Source: Streptomyces hyderabadensis (GTDB lineage: Bacteria > Actinomycetota > Actinomycetes > Streptomycetales > Streptomycetaceae). From it: DNA of 64,000 nucleotides. The stretch spans positions 62,001 through 126,000 of the forward strand of contig NZ_JAIOJZ010000016.1 in the NCBI RefSeq assembly GCF_020404845.1, read 5' to 3'. The translations under genes and the position numbers were made by a program. A model generated the notes under the pieces. It saw only the letters and a list, made by a program, of their open reading frames with translations, was not told the DNA's origin and searched no databases. How positions within the stretch are numbered: position 1 is the stretch's first letter; each line of letters begins with the position of its first letter. Below, piece by piece: positions 7,817 through 16,056 of this stretch.

Positions 7817-8646
7817 GCCCTGCTGCCGTCCAGGAGGACCCGGGCGACCAGCGCCGGGTCGTCGTTCATCGGGACGTGGCCGCAGCCGGGCAGTCGCACC
7901 AGGCGGGCCCGCGGGATGGCGTGCTTGGCGCGTATGCCCTGCCGGGGCAGGAGCAGCCGGTCCCGGTCGCCCCACGCCACGGTGACGGGGACGCCGGGGA
8001 CGTCGTCGGTGAACAGCACGCTCCGCCCGGCCTGGAGCGTCTCGGCGAACCCCTGCGCGTGTGCGAGGGCCAGCGTCTCGGCGACGACCGCCTCGGGGGA
8101 GCGGCGGCCGGGGCGGGCGTAGATCGTACTCGTCAGCGCGGTGCGGCCGGCCGTGGTGCGGGACAGCCGCTCGACCAGTGGGAGGGGCAGGCTCCGGGCG
8201 GTCCGGCGCATGCCCGTCAGGACACCGAAGGCGTAGCGCCGCTCGGCCTGGGTCCAGAAGCCGGCCGGGGACAGGGCCGTCACCGACCGCACCAGGTTCG
8301 CCCGGCCCAGCTCCAGGGCCAGCAGGCCGCCCAGCGAGTTGCCCGCCACATGGGGGCGGTCGAGGCCCAGGGCCGCGCAGAAGGCGCCGAGCACCGCGTT
8401 CGTCGTCGGGAGGTCGTGCGGCAGCCCGGTCGGCAGCGCGGGCGACTCCCCGAACCCCGGCAGGTCCACGGCTGTCACCTCGCGCTCGGTCGCGAGGATG
8501 TCGACCACCGGGTCCCAGGCCTGCCGGTGGTGACCGATGCCGTGCAGCAGCACCAGCGGCTCGCCGGTGCCCACGCGCGTGTAGGCGAGGGTGAGGTCCC
8601 GCGGGCCGTGCGCGGTGGGGGCCGTGAAGGAGAGCGTTGCGGACAT
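7768..8646 (-). CDS. Alpha/beta fold hydrolase
   Basis: A 292-residue alpha/beta hydrolase with HGIGHHRQAWDP (oxyanion region), the nucleophile elbow GNSLGG, an acid in WGDRDRLL and a catalytic His in GCGHVP. The ATG at 8646 has AAGGAG four bases upstream, which rules out the longer open frame that starts further out. No signal peptide is seen. The gene is divergent from a sigma-factor gene and converges on the lipase-like gene, so its role in the adjacent pathway is unproven. The substrate cannot be deduced; esterase or C-C hydrolase are both possible. Confidence 0.85.
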   Translation of the reverse strand: MSATLSFTAPTAHGPRDLTLAYTRVGTGEPLVLLHGIGHHRQAWDPVVDILATEREVTAVDLPGFGESPALPTGLPHDLPTTNAVLGAFCAALGLDRPHVAGNSLGGLLALELGRANLVRSVTALSPAGFWTQAERRYAFGVLTGMRRTARSLPLPLVERLSRTTAGRTALTSTIYARPGRRSPEAVVAETLALAHAQGFAETLQAGRSVLFTDDVPGVPVTVAWGDRDRLLLPRQGIRAKHAIPRARLVRLPGCGHVPMNDDPALVARVLLDGSRAQSARALRTSFSTVAL

Positions 8647-8799
8647 GGGGCTCCTTGTCGGGAACAGGTGTTCCGGGAACGTGTGCGCGATGACGTCGGG
8701 TAGACAGCTTGTCAGCAATTGCTACCGGCGGGTAGCCCCGGTGTCGGGCACGAGCGAATCCGTCTGGACACCACTGGACGAGTCCGCTGGGATGGAGGG

Positions 8800-9696
8800 G
8801 TGACCACCGACACCGCGACCGACGTCTTCGAAGAGCACCGGCCCGTCCTCCTGGGCGTCGCCTACCGCATGCTGGGCCGCCTGGCCGACGCGGAGGACGT
8901 GGTCCAGGAGGCGTGGCTGCGCTGGTCCGGCGCCGACCGGTCCGCCGTGCGCGAGCCGAGGGGCTACCTGGTGCGCGTCACCACCCGCCTCGCCGTCGAC
9001 CGGCTGCGCCAGGTCAAGTCGCGCGGCGAGACCTACGTCGGCCCGTGGCTCCCCGAGCCCTACGCCACCGACTTCGGGGACGCCGTGCCGGACACCGCCG
9101 AGCGGGCCGTGCTCGCCGACTCCGTGTCCCTCGCCGTGCTCGTCGTCCTGGAGTCGCTGTCACCGCTGGAGCGGGCGGTGTTCGTCCTCCGGGAGGCGTT
9201 CGGCTATCCGTACGCGGAGATCGCCGCCATGCTGGAGCGCGGCGAGGCCGCCGTGCGCCAGCTCGCCGGACGCGCCCGCAAGCACGTCGACGAGCGGCGC
9301 CCCCGCTACGACGTCGATCCGGCCCAGCGCCGCGACCTCACCGAGCGCTTCCTCGCCGCCGCGGCCGACGGCGACCTGGCAGGCCTGCTGGCGACGCTCG
9401 CGCCGGACGTCCGGCTGGTGGGCGACAGCGGCGGCAGGTCCAGGGCGCCGCTGCGCGTGCTGGAGAGCGCGGACAAGGTGGGCCGCTTCCTGTTCGCCGT
9501 CGCCCAGCAGGGCATCCCCGACGCCACCTTCCACTTCCTGGAGCTCAACGGCGGCCCGGCCGTGCTGGTCCGCTCCGGCGGGAAGCCCGACTCCGTCGTC
9601 CAGGTGGACGTCGCCGACGGCCGCATCCAGTCCGTGTACATCATCCGCAACCCGGACAAGCTGGTCTCCCTGGCCGACGCCGCCGACACTCCTTAG
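8800..9696 (+). CDS. ECF sigma factor, SigJ-like with C-terminal SnoaL-like domain
   Basis: A 298-residue ECF sigma factor. Region 2 spans about residues 8-75 (RMLGRLADAEDVVQEAWLRW), region 4 about 115-170 (LSPLERAVFVLREAFGY), and a C-terminal NTF2/SnoaL-like domain of about 110 residues follows, as in the SigJ/ECF41 group. In that group the extra domain regulates activity in place of a separate anti-sigma factor. No anti-sigma gene adjoins it. The start is taken as GTG 8800; the GGAGG next to it is almost too close, so a leaderless message is possible. A perfect terminator hairpin follows the stop. Confidence 0.9.
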   Translation: MTTDTATDVFEEHRPVLLGVAYRMLGRLADAEDVVQEAWLRWSGADRSAVREPRGYLVRVTTRLAVDRLRQVKSRGETYVGPWLPEPYATDFGDAVPDTAERAVLADSVSLAVLVVLESLSPLERAVFVLREAFGYPYAEIAAMLERGEAAVRQLAGRARKHVDERRPRYDVDPAQRRDLTERFLAAAADGDLAGLLATLAPDVRLVGDSGGRSRAPLRVLESADKVGRFLFAVAQQGIPDATFHFLELNGGPAVLVRSGGKPDSVVQVDVADGRIQSVYIIRNPDKLVSLADAADTP

Positions 9697-9720
9697 CCCG
9701 CCCCCCTCCGAGCAGGCTCG

Positions 9721-9758
9721 CGGCCCCGGCACCCGTCCCGCGACGGGTGCCGGGGCCG
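9721..9758 (+). terminator. 17-bp perfect hairpin after the sigma-factor gene
   Basis: Arms 9721-9737 and 9742-9758 are fully complementary around a four-base loop (CCGC). There is no clear T-run, as is common for Streptomyces terminators. It lies 25 bases after the sigma-factor stop and just before the promoter of the GntR gene. Confidence 0.8.
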
Positions 9759-9771
9759 TTCTGTGCGCGGG

Positions 9772-9787
9772 ATTGGTCTTGACCAAG
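9772..9787. promoter_or_regulatory. DasR/HutC-type operator (dre-like)
   Basis: The 16 bases ATTGGTCTTGACCAAG form TTGGTC and GACCAA arms around TT. The known DasR element of Streptomyces is close to ACTGGTCTAGACCACT, so the core TGGTCtTGACCA differs at one position. It overlaps the -35 of the predicted GntR promoter, which suits repression by DasR, by the encoded HutC-type regulator, or by both. Confidence 0.6.
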
Positions 9788-9807
9788 GGGGTGGCGCGTT
9801 TTATGGT
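9779..9807 (+). promoter_or_regulatory. Vegetative-type promoter of the GntR gene
   Basis: TTGACC (9779-9784) and TATGGT (9802-9807) are separated by 17 bases, a good match to the HrdB consensus. The -35 lies inside the palindrome. An unusually A/T-rich leader of about 70 bases follows before the GTG start. Confidence 0.6.
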
Positions 9808-9883
9808 CGCAGAGAACTGCAACAACCTTTAATAAACAAGGGCGTCAAAACGCCGCCGGACCACGGCGATTGCGGAGGACAGG

Positions 9884-10645
9884 GTGGGGACCACGCAGTT
9901 GGAATCGGTGCCGGAGCCGAAGTACTGGCACCTCAGGACCGTGCTCAGCGAGGCCCTGGACTCGGAGTTCGAGGTGGGCGAGATCCTGCCCAACGAACGC
10001 GACCTCGCCGCCCGCTTCGGCGTCGCCCGCGCGACCCTGCGCCAGGCCCTGGAACAGCTGGAGCTGGAGGGCAGGCTCCAGCGCCGCCGCGGCGTCGGCA
10101 CCACCGTGGCCCCGCCGCGGGTCGGCGTGGCGGTCGGCACCCCGGACCACACCTGGCCCGGCACGGCCGACGACGCCTGGCAGCCGGCCGACTGCCGGCT
10201 CGCCGCACCCCCCGCCGCCGTGGCCGACGCGCTGGAGACGGACCGCGACGAACCGGTCCACACCGTCCGCCGCTCCCGCGTGAGCCACGGGCAGCCCGTC
10301 GCCGCGGAACTGCTGTACGTCCCGCCGGCCTCGGTGCCCGAGCTCACCGCCATCGACGCGCCCTCCGGCCCGGCACGCGCGCGTGCCGTGCTGCGCGAAC
10401 TGCAGCGCGGGGACCTGGAGCGGCAGGAGAGCGCCGTCGAGCTGGGCTCGGCCGGCGCGGACGACGCGAAGGAACTGGACCGGCTGCCGGGTGCGCCCGT
10501 CCTCGTGGTCACCACCCGCTACCTCGCCGGGGGCCGCACCGCCGCCCTGTCCGTCGCCACCTACCGCGCCGACACCTGTCGGCTGACGTTCGGCGAATCC
10601 GGCGATGTGCAGATCCACCACGGCCCCCAGACCCAGGCGTCCTGA
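9884..10645 (+). CDS. GntR-family (HutC subfamily) transcriptional regulator
   Basis: A 253-residue regulator. The N-terminal winged helix-turn-helix (about residues 10-75) contains LPNERDLAARFGVARATLRQ, followed by a UTRA-type ligand-binding domain. HutC members typically sense sugar phosphates or amino-acid derivatives. The GTG start has GGAGGACA upstream. The dre-like palindrome in its promoter suggests autoregulation or a link to the DasR (N-acetylglucosamine) network. A ROK-family gene, another sugar-responsive class, converges on it. Confidence 0.9.
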   Translation: MGTTQLESVPEPKYWHLRTVLSEALDSEFEVGEILPNERDLAARFGVARATLRQALEQLELEGRLQRRRGVGTTVAPPRVGVAVGTPDHTWPGTADDAWQPADCRLAAPPAAVADALETDRDEPVHTVRRSRVSHGQPVAAELLYVPPASVPELTAIDAPSGPARARAVLRELQRGDLERQESAVELGSAGADDAKELDRLPGAPVLVVTTRYLAGGRTAALSVATYRADTCRLTFGESGDVQIHHGPQTQAS

Positions 10646-10659
10646 CCGGCCCGTCGCAC

Positions 10660-10682
10660 GCCACCGGCCCCCCGCCGGTGGC
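10660..10682. terminator. Bidirectional hairpin between convergent genes
   Basis: GCCACCGGC (10660-10668) pairs perfectly with GCCGGTGGC (10674-10682) around five C residues. It lies between the stops of the converging GntR and ROK genes and can serve both. Confidence 0.7.
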
Positions 10683-10696
10683 GGGACGCCGACGGG

Positions 10697-11851
10697 TCAG
10701 CGGCGGGCCGTCGCACCCTCCACCGCGAACAGCTGCTCCTCGACATGGTCGAGGGCCAGCCGCAGCGCCCCCGTCGCCACGGCGGCCTCCCCGAGCAGGG
10801 ACAGGGCCACGCGCGGCGGGCGCAGGCAGTAGCGGGCCAGCTCCCGCCGCAAGGGCTCCAGCACGCCGTCCAGCCCGGCCGCCCAGCCGCCGATGACGAC
10901 CATCTCGGGATCGAGCGCCAGCGCCAGTGCCGCCACGTCGTGCACCAGCCGCTGGATGAAGCGCTCGACGGCCGCGCGGGCCCGCTCGTCGCCCTCCCGG
11001 GCCTCGGCGAAGACCTTGGCCACCGCCTGCTCGTCCAGCGGGTGCAGCGGCTGGTCCGTGGTGGACAGCAGCGTCTCCGGCGTCACGTCCCGGCCCAGCA
11101 GGTGCAGCGCGCCGATCTCCCCGGCCGCCCCGCCGTACCCGCGGTGCAGCCGCCCGCCGATCAGCGCCCCCGCCCCCGGACTGAGCCCGGCCAGCACGAA
11201 CACGATGTCGTCGCTCTCGGTGGCGGCGCCCTTCCAGTGCTCGGCCACCGCCGCCGCGTTCGCGTCGTTCTCCACCAGCACCGGGCACTTGAAGGAACGG
11301 CTCAGCCGCTCACCCAGACCGAGCCCCGTCCACCCCGGCAGCGCCGTGCCCAGCCGCACCGTGCCGTCCGCCTCGACGATGCCGGGCGTGGCCGCGCCGA
11401 CCGCCCGCAGCGAGCCGCGCGCCACCCCGGCCCGGCGCAGCAGCTCGGCGACGGCCGTGCGCAGCCGCTCCAGCCGCTCGTCGGCCGGCGCGTCCTCGGC
11501 CACGTCCTTGGCCTGGGCCCCGATCACCCGGCCGTCCAGGCCCGACAGGAGCGCGGCGACGCGGTGCGGGCCGATCTCCAGGCCCAGCAGGTGTCCCGCC
11601 TCCGCCCGGAACCGGAACCGCCGGGCGGGCCGCCCCTGCCGCCGGGCCGTACCCTCGTCGGCGGCCGCCTCGACGACCAGGCCGGCCTCGATCAGCCCCT
11701 CGACGACCCCCTCGACGGTCGGCCGGGACAGCCCCGTCACCCGGGTGATCTCGGTCAGCGTCGCGGAGTCCGTCGCACGCAACGCGTGCAGCACCACGGC
11801 GGAATTGATCCTCCGCAACAGCGACGGGTCCCCGCCGGTCAGGCCTGCCAC
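10697..11851 (-). CDS. ROK-family transcriptional regulator
   Basis: A 384-residue NagC/XylR-type protein. An N-terminal helix-turn-helix (about residues 10-65, TLTEITRVTGLSRPTVEGVV) precedes a ROK sugar-kinase-like domain with VENDANAAAVAEH and GYGGAAGEIGALHL. The zinc-binding Cys cluster common in ROK proteins (CxCGxxGC type) is absent from the expected place after GEIGALHL, so this member may fold without structural zinc or not bind sugars in the usual way. It likely senses a sugar and represses a catabolic gene. No sugar operon adjoins it, so its target is not obvious. Confidence 0.88.
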   Translation of the reverse strand: MAGLTGGDPSLLRRINSAVVLHALRATDSATLTEITRVTGLSRPTVEGVVEGLIEAGLVVEAAADEGTARRQGRPARRFRFRAEAGHLLGLEIGPHRVAALLSGLDGRVIGAQAKDVAEDAPADERLERLRTAVAELLRRAGVARGSLRAVGAATPGIVEADGTVRLGTALPGWTGLGLGERLSRSFKCPVLVENDANAAAVAEHWKGAATESDDIVFVLAGLSPGAGALIGGRLHRGYGGAAGEIGALHLLGRDVTPETLLSTTDQPLHPLDEQAVAKVFAEAREGDERARAAVERFIQRLVHDVAALALALDPEMVVIGGWAAGLDGVLEPLRRELARYCLRPPRVALSLLGEAAVATGALRLALDHVEEQLFAVEGATARR

Positions 11852-11950
11852 GGTCCGTCCTCCCAGCTCGTGCGCGTGTTGGCCGGATGGTACTCGGCCG
11901 CTCCGACCCCGGCGAGTTCCGGCCTCCGTTTCCCGGTCCGCCGGGCGTCC

Positions 11951-12613
11951 TCACCCGGGCGCCACGAACCCCGACTCGTACGCCGTGATCACCGCCTGAG
12001 TGCGGTCCCGCGCCCCGAGCTTCGCCAGTACGGCGCTCACATGCGACTTCACCGTCTCCGTGCCGACCACCAGCCGCGCGGCGATCTCCGCGTTCGACAA
12101 CCCGCGCGCCATCAGCCGCAGCACCTCGCCCTCCCGCTCGGTCAGCCGGGCCCGTGCCAACGCGGCGCGGGCCGCCCGGTTCCCGCCGCCGTCGCCGTAC
12201 TCGGCGGCCAACTGCCGTACCGAGGCCGGGAACAGCAGGGACTCGCCCTCGGCGATCAACCGCACCGCGTGCACGATCTCGGCCGGGCGGGCGCGCTTGA
12301 GCAGGAAGCCGTCGGCGCCCGCGCGCAGCGCCTCGTACACGTACTCGTCATTCTCGAAGGTCGTCACCACGAGGATCTTCGGCGGGTCCGCCACCGTCCG
12401 CAGCAACGCGCGCGTGGCCTCGATGCCGTCCAGCAAGGGCATCCGGACGTCCATGGCGACCACGTCCGGCCGGGTCTGCCGCACCAGCGGAACGACCGCC
12501 GCCCCGTCGGCCGCCTCGCCGACCACCTCGATGTCCGGCTGCGCCTCCAGCACCGCCCGCAGACCGGCGCGCACCAGGGGTTCGTCGTCGACGAGGAGCA
12601 CTCTGAGCGGCAT
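11951..12613 (-). CDS. NarL/LuxR-type response regulator
   Basis: A 220-residue response regulator. The receiver domain carries the phospho-acceptor Asp55 in AMDVRMP and Lys in FLLKRA; the C-terminal LuxR helix-turn-helix contains LTEREGEVLRLMARGLSN and TVKSHVSAVLAKLG. The ATG lies 14 bases after the stop of the histidine kinase gene, so the two form a two-component operon. Divergent ABC exporter genes are the most likely target, as is common for this class in Actinobacteria. Confidence 0.93.
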   Translation of the reverse strand: MPLRVLLVDDEPLVRAGLRAVLEAQPDIEVVGEAADGAAVVPLVRQTRPDVVAMDVRMPLLDGIEATRALLRTVADPPKILVVTTFENDEYVYEALRAGADGFLLKRARPAEIVHAVRLIAEGESLLFPASVRQLAAEYGDGGGNRAARAALARARLTEREGEVLRLMARGLSNAEIAARLVVGTETVKSHVSAVLAKLGARDRTQAVITAYESGFVAPG

Positions 12614-12627
12614 CCGCCCAGCGTAGA

Positions 12628-13788
12628 TCAGCCCGGTGGCAGCTCGACGCGTACCTCCCAGTCACCGGCGCCGTCCGGGCCGGTGTGCGCCCGTCCGCCC
12701 AGCAGCGCGGCCCGCTCGCGTATCCCGCGCAGTCCGCTGCCGCGACCGGGCGCGGCCCTCCCGTCCGGCAACGGGTTGCGCACCTCCAGAGTGAGCGTGC
12801 CGTCCGCGACCCGGACGCGCACCCGGGCCGGCACGGCACCCGCGTGCCGCAGCACATTGGTCAGCGCCTCCTGGAGGATGCGGTAGCCCTCGCGCGAGAC
12901 CGGACCCGGCAGGGTCTCCAGCGGGCCGGTGACCTCGGCGTCGACCTTGGCGCCGGAGGCCCGGGCGGACTCCAGGAGGCGGTCGGCGTCCGCGAGCGTC
13001 GGCCGGGCGCTCACCGGCCGCTCCGCCTCCCGCAGGACGCCGAGGACCCGTTCCAGATCCTCCAGCGCGGCCCGCCCGGTCTCCTCGATCGCGGTCAGCG
13101 CGCGGTCGGTGAACTCCGGGCTGTTCGCCGCGCGGGCGGCCCCCGCCTGGACGACGGCGACGGTCAGCGCGTGGCCGATGGAGTCGTGCAGCTCGCGGGC
13201 GATGCGGTTGCGTTCCAGGAGCTGCTCGGTTCGCTCCTCCAGGGCGGTGAGCCGCTCGGCGGCGGAGGGACCGAGCAGCGCACGGGCCCCGGCCGTGGCC
13301 AGCGCGCCGAGGCCGACCACGGCGCCGTACAGGGCGAGGAGGGGGAGCGGTGCGAGGAGCGCGTACGCCCAGTGCGGCGCGGTGTCCCGCAGCACCGGGA
13401 TGTCGTCGACCCGGCGACCCGCGGCGTGCCGGACCAGTTCGACGGTGAGGATCGGCAGCCAGACGCAGGCACCCGCGGTCAGCAGTCCCAGGACGAGCCG
13501 GCATTGCATCCACACCACCGTGCGCAGCCGGTCCCGCCCGGTCGCCGACGGGGCCACCGAGAAGCCGCCGTCCCCCTGACCCGGCGTGAGGAGCCACCGG
13601 GCCTGCACGCCCTCGCCGGTTCGCACCGCCGGAATGAGACCGACCGGAAGCAACAGGGCCGCCGGCACCCAGATGCTGGATTCGCCGTCGATGAGCACCC
13701 AGACGCTCACGATCAGCATCGGCACCCACAGGTACACGAACCGTGTGTAAGTAGCCCCCCGGAACAGCGGGCGCAGGAAGCGGACCAT
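12628..13788 (-). CDS. Two-component sensor histidine kinase (HisKA_3 type)
   Basis: A 386-residue membrane kinase. Four hydrophobic segments fall in residues 15-170. The dimerisation/phospho-acceptor domain has His201 in RIARELHDSIGHALT. A HATPase domain follows, with LQEALTNVLRHAGA (N box) and GSGLRGIRERAALLGG (G box). The ATG at 13788 starts just before the first membrane segment; longer frames add only low-complexity sequence. It pairs with the response regulator downstream and faces an ABC exporter operon across a 107-base intergenic region. Confidence 0.9.
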   Translation of the reverse strand: MVRFLRPLFRGATYTRFVYLWVPMLIVSVWVLIDGESSIWVPAALLLPVGLIPAVRTGEGVQARWLLTPGQGDGGFSVAPSATGRDRLRTVVWMQCRLVLGLLTAGACVWLPILTVELVRHAAGRRVDDIPVLRDTAPHWAYALLAPLPLLALYGAVVGLGALATAGARALLGPSAAERLTALEERTEQLLERNRIARELHDSIGHALTVAVVQAGAARAANSPEFTDRALTAIEETGRAALEDLERVLGVLREAERPVSARPTLADADRLLESARASGAKVDAEVTGPLETLPGPVSREGYRILQEALTNVLRHAGAVPARVRVRVADGTLTLEVRNPLPDGRAAPGRGSGLRGIRERAALLGGRAHTGPDGAGDWEVRVELPPG

Positions 13789-13821
13789 TCGCCCATCGTG
13801 CCAGCCGCAACCGACACCCGG

Positions 13822-13839
13822 CTCCCCCGCGCGGGGGAG
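13822..13839. promoter_or_regulatory. 18-bp perfect palindrome between kinase and exporter genes
   Basis: CTCCCCCGCGCGGGGGAG is its own reverse complement and lies in the divergent gap 13789-13895, about 57 bases before the ABC ATPase ATG. It could be the binding site of the response regulator, although G/C palindromes are not rare in this genome. Confidence 0.4.
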
Positions 13840-13895
13840 GCGGTCTCCACCGGCGGGGGAGGCCAACGCCCCGCCCCGACCGGCACGCTGCTGCC

Positions 13896-14816
13896 ATGAC
13901 CAGCATCGACGTCCAGCACCTCACCAAGGAGTACGGCACCCGACGAGCCGTCGACGACCTCACCTTCACCGTGCGCCCCGGCCGCGTCACCGGCTTCCTC
14001 GGCCCCAACGGCGCCGGCAAGTCCACCACCATGCGGCTCGTCCTGGGACTGGACCGGCCCACCTCCGGGACCGCGACCGTCGGCGGACGCGCCTACACCA
14101 CCCTGCAGGAGCCGCTGCGGCAGGTCGGCGCCCTGCTCGACGCGGACGCCGCCCACGGCTCCCGCACCGCCCGGAACCACCTGCGCGTCCTTGCGGCGAG
14201 CAACCGCGTCCCCGCGCGGCGGGTCGACGAGGTGATGGAGGAGACGGGCATCGCGTCCGTGGCCCGCCGCCGGGTGAAGACGTTCTCCCTGGGCATGCGC
14301 CAGCGGCTGGGCATCGCCGCCGCGCTGCTGGGCGATCCCGAAGTGGTGATGCTGGACGAGCCGTCCAACGGGCTGGACCCCGAGGGCATCATCTGGATCC
14401 GCGAACTGCTGCGCCGGATGGCGGCCGAGGGGCGCACCGTCCTGGTCTCCAGTCACCTGATGAACGAGACCGCGTCCTTCGCCGACCACCTGGTCGTCCT
14501 CGGCCGGGGCCGCCTGCTGGCCGACACGCCGATGCGGGAGTTCATCGACGCGCGCGTGCGGCCACGGGTGCGCGTCCGGACGCCGGACGCGACCGCGCTG
14601 AAGGCCGCCCTCGCCCGGCACGGCCACGACGCCGTGGAACACGCCGACGGCCACTGGACCGTGCCCGACGCGCGCGTGGAGGACATCGGCCGGATCGTGT
14701 CCGGCGCGGGCGTGTCCGTCCTCGAACTGGCCGCGGACGAAGGCACGCTGGAACAGGCCTACCTCGACCTGACCGCCACCGAGACCGAGTTCACCGCACA
14801 GCCCCAGGAGGCCTGA
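13896..14816 (+). CDS. ABC transporter ATP-binding protein
   Basis: A 306-residue ATPase of the DrrA/CcmA-like exporter class. Walker A is GPNGAGKST (36-44), the signature is FSLGMRQRLGIA and Walker B is VVMLDEPSNGLDP. The switch His is in LVSSHLMNE. The C-terminal 80 residues are a typical exporter extension. The permease starts two bases after its stop. With the divergent two-component system it probably forms a stress-inducible export unit for a peptide or lipid-like compound, possibly an antibiotic resistance module. Confidence 0.94.
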   Translation: MTSIDVQHLTKEYGTRRAVDDLTFTVRPGRVTGFLGPNGAGKSTTMRLVLGLDRPTSGTATVGGRAYTTLQEPLRQVGALLDADAAHGSRTARNHLRVLAASNRVPARRVDEVMEETGIASVARRRVKTFSLGMRQRLGIAAALLGDPEVVMLDEPSNGLDPEGIIWIRELLRRMAAEGRTVLVSSHLMNETASFADHLVVLGRGRLLADTPMREFIDARVRPRVRVRTPDATALKAALARHGHDAVEHADGHWTVPDARVEDIGRIVSGAGVSVLELAADEGTLEQAYLDLTATETEFTAQPQEA

Positions 14817-14818
14817 CC

Positions 14819-15544
14819 ATGAACCTCACGCCCGTCCTGCGCGCGGAGGCGCTCAAGGTGCTCACCCTGCGCTCGCTGTGCGGCACCCTGCTGGCACTGT
14901 TCGCCGCCACCACGGCGTTCTCCGCGCTGGCGGGGGTGTCCGACACCTCCGCCCCGGACTTCGACCCGCTGTTCATGGCCCTGTCCGGGGTCATGCCGGG
15001 CCAGATCGCGGCCATCGCCTTCGGAGCCGTCGTCGTCTCCAGCGAGTACCAGGGCAACGGGATCCGGCTCACCCTGGCCGCGGTTCCGCAGCGGGGCCGG
15101 TGGTTCGCGGCGAAGCTGGCGGTCGTCGCCGTACCGGTGCTCGCGGTGGGGCTGGTCACCGCGCTCGCCGCGCTGCTCGCCGCGCGTGCGGGCCTCGGCA
15201 CGGCGGCGGACGGACTCACCGTCGGCGAGCAGGTCCGCGGCGTCGTGGGCGGCGGGATCTACCTCATGCTCATGGCCCTGTTCGCGGCCGGGCTCACCGC
15301 CCTGTTCCGCAGTGGCGTGGCCACCCTGTCCACCCTGATCCCGTTCATCCTCATCGTCTCCTTCGTGATCGGGGACGCGGCGGGCACCGTCGCCGACTTC
15401 CTGCCGGACAAGGCGGGCCAGATCGCCCTGTACCGGACGTACGACGGGACCCTGGGACCCTGGACGGGGCTCGCGGTGACCGCGCTGTGGGCCGCGGTCG
15501 CGCTCCTGGCCGGATTCTGGCGGCTGCGCCGCCGCGACGCCTGA
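14819..15544 (+). CDS. ABC-2 type transporter permease
   Basis: A 241-residue membrane protein with about six hydrophobic helices, the first at residues 20-40 and the last ending GLAVTALWAAVALLAGFWRL. It follows the ATPase gene with a two-base gap and has an AGGAGG ribosome site inside the preceding gene. Together they form an ABC-2 exporter. The substrate is unknown. Confidence 0.9.
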   Translation: MNLTPVLRAEALKVLTLRSLCGTLLALFAATTAFSALAGVSDTSAPDFDPLFMALSGVMPGQIAAIAFGAVVVSSEYQGNGIRLTLAAVPQRGRWFAAKLAVVAVPVLAVGLVTALAALLAARAGLGTAADGLTVGEQVRGVVGGGIYLMLMALFAAGLTALFRSGVATLSTLIPFILIVSFVIGDAAGTVADFLPDKAGQIALYRTYDGTLGPWTGLAVTALWAAVALLAGFWRLRRRDA

Positions 15545-15577
15545 CCACGGTTCGCAGGCCGGCTGACGCCCCGCCAA

Positions 15578-15600
15578 TTGTCAGTGGCGGCGGGTTTACT
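15578..15600 (+). promoter_or_regulatory. RecA-independent DNA-damage-type promoter
   Basis: TTGTCAGTG (15578-15586), eight bases, then TTTACT (15595-15600). This matches the mycobacterial RecA-independent (PafBC-dependent) pattern TTGTCRGTG-N8-TAnnnT, with one mismatch in the -10. The ATG lies six bases after the -10, so the message would be leaderless. Confidence 0.6.
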
Positions 15601-15606
15601 GGACGC

Positions 15607-16047
15607 ATGAACATCGCGCGGCACCTCGCCCTCGTCGACGAGCTGTGCTTCCGGCCCTTCCCGGCGGAGCACGGCCCGTCGGACGGGGGCACCGCGGGTC
15701 CCGGGTACTTCACCGCGGTGCTGGAGGGCAGCCGCGGCCTCGGCGGCCGGGACCCCGGGGAGCGGGCGGCGACGGTCGAGCAGTACGAGAAGGACAGGGA
15801 CGCCCTGTACGAACGACTCGCCCGGCGCTGGGGCGAGACCGCCCCGTTCAACCTGCAGACGGTCCTGCTGCGGACCGAGCGGGAGGAGATACCCGAGCCG
15901 TGGGCGGACCTGAGTGCCCGGGCGCGGGTGGCGTACCTGTGGGAGGCCGAGGGCACCGGCCGCTGGGTCGCGGTGGCCGTCGCCGACCGCGACGACACGG
16001 ACGAGGTGCGGCTGCTGGCGGTGGTCACCCAGGAGGCGCCGCCCTGA
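15607..16047 (+). CDS. Conserved hypothetical protein, possible damage-inducible
   Basis: A 146-residue soluble acidic protein I do not recognise. The centre is charged (ERAATVEQYEKDRDALYERL) and the C-terminus is beta-rich (GRWVAVAVADRDDTDEVRLLAV). No catalytic motif, signal peptide or membrane segment is visible. The ATG at 15607 was chosen because the protein-like composition begins there and a promoter with the RecA-independent damage pattern ends six bases before it. It converges on a uracil/mismatch DNA glycosylase gene, a loose contextual link with DNA repair. Confidence 0.75.
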   Translation: MNIARHLALVDELCFRPFPAEHGPSDGGTAGPGYFTAVLEGSRGLGGRDPGERAATVEQYEKDRDALYERLARRWGETAPFNLQTVLLRTEREEIPEPWADLSARARVAYLWEAEGTGRWVAVAVADRDDTDEVRLLAVVTQEAPP

Positions 16048-16056
16048 GCGTCCCGC

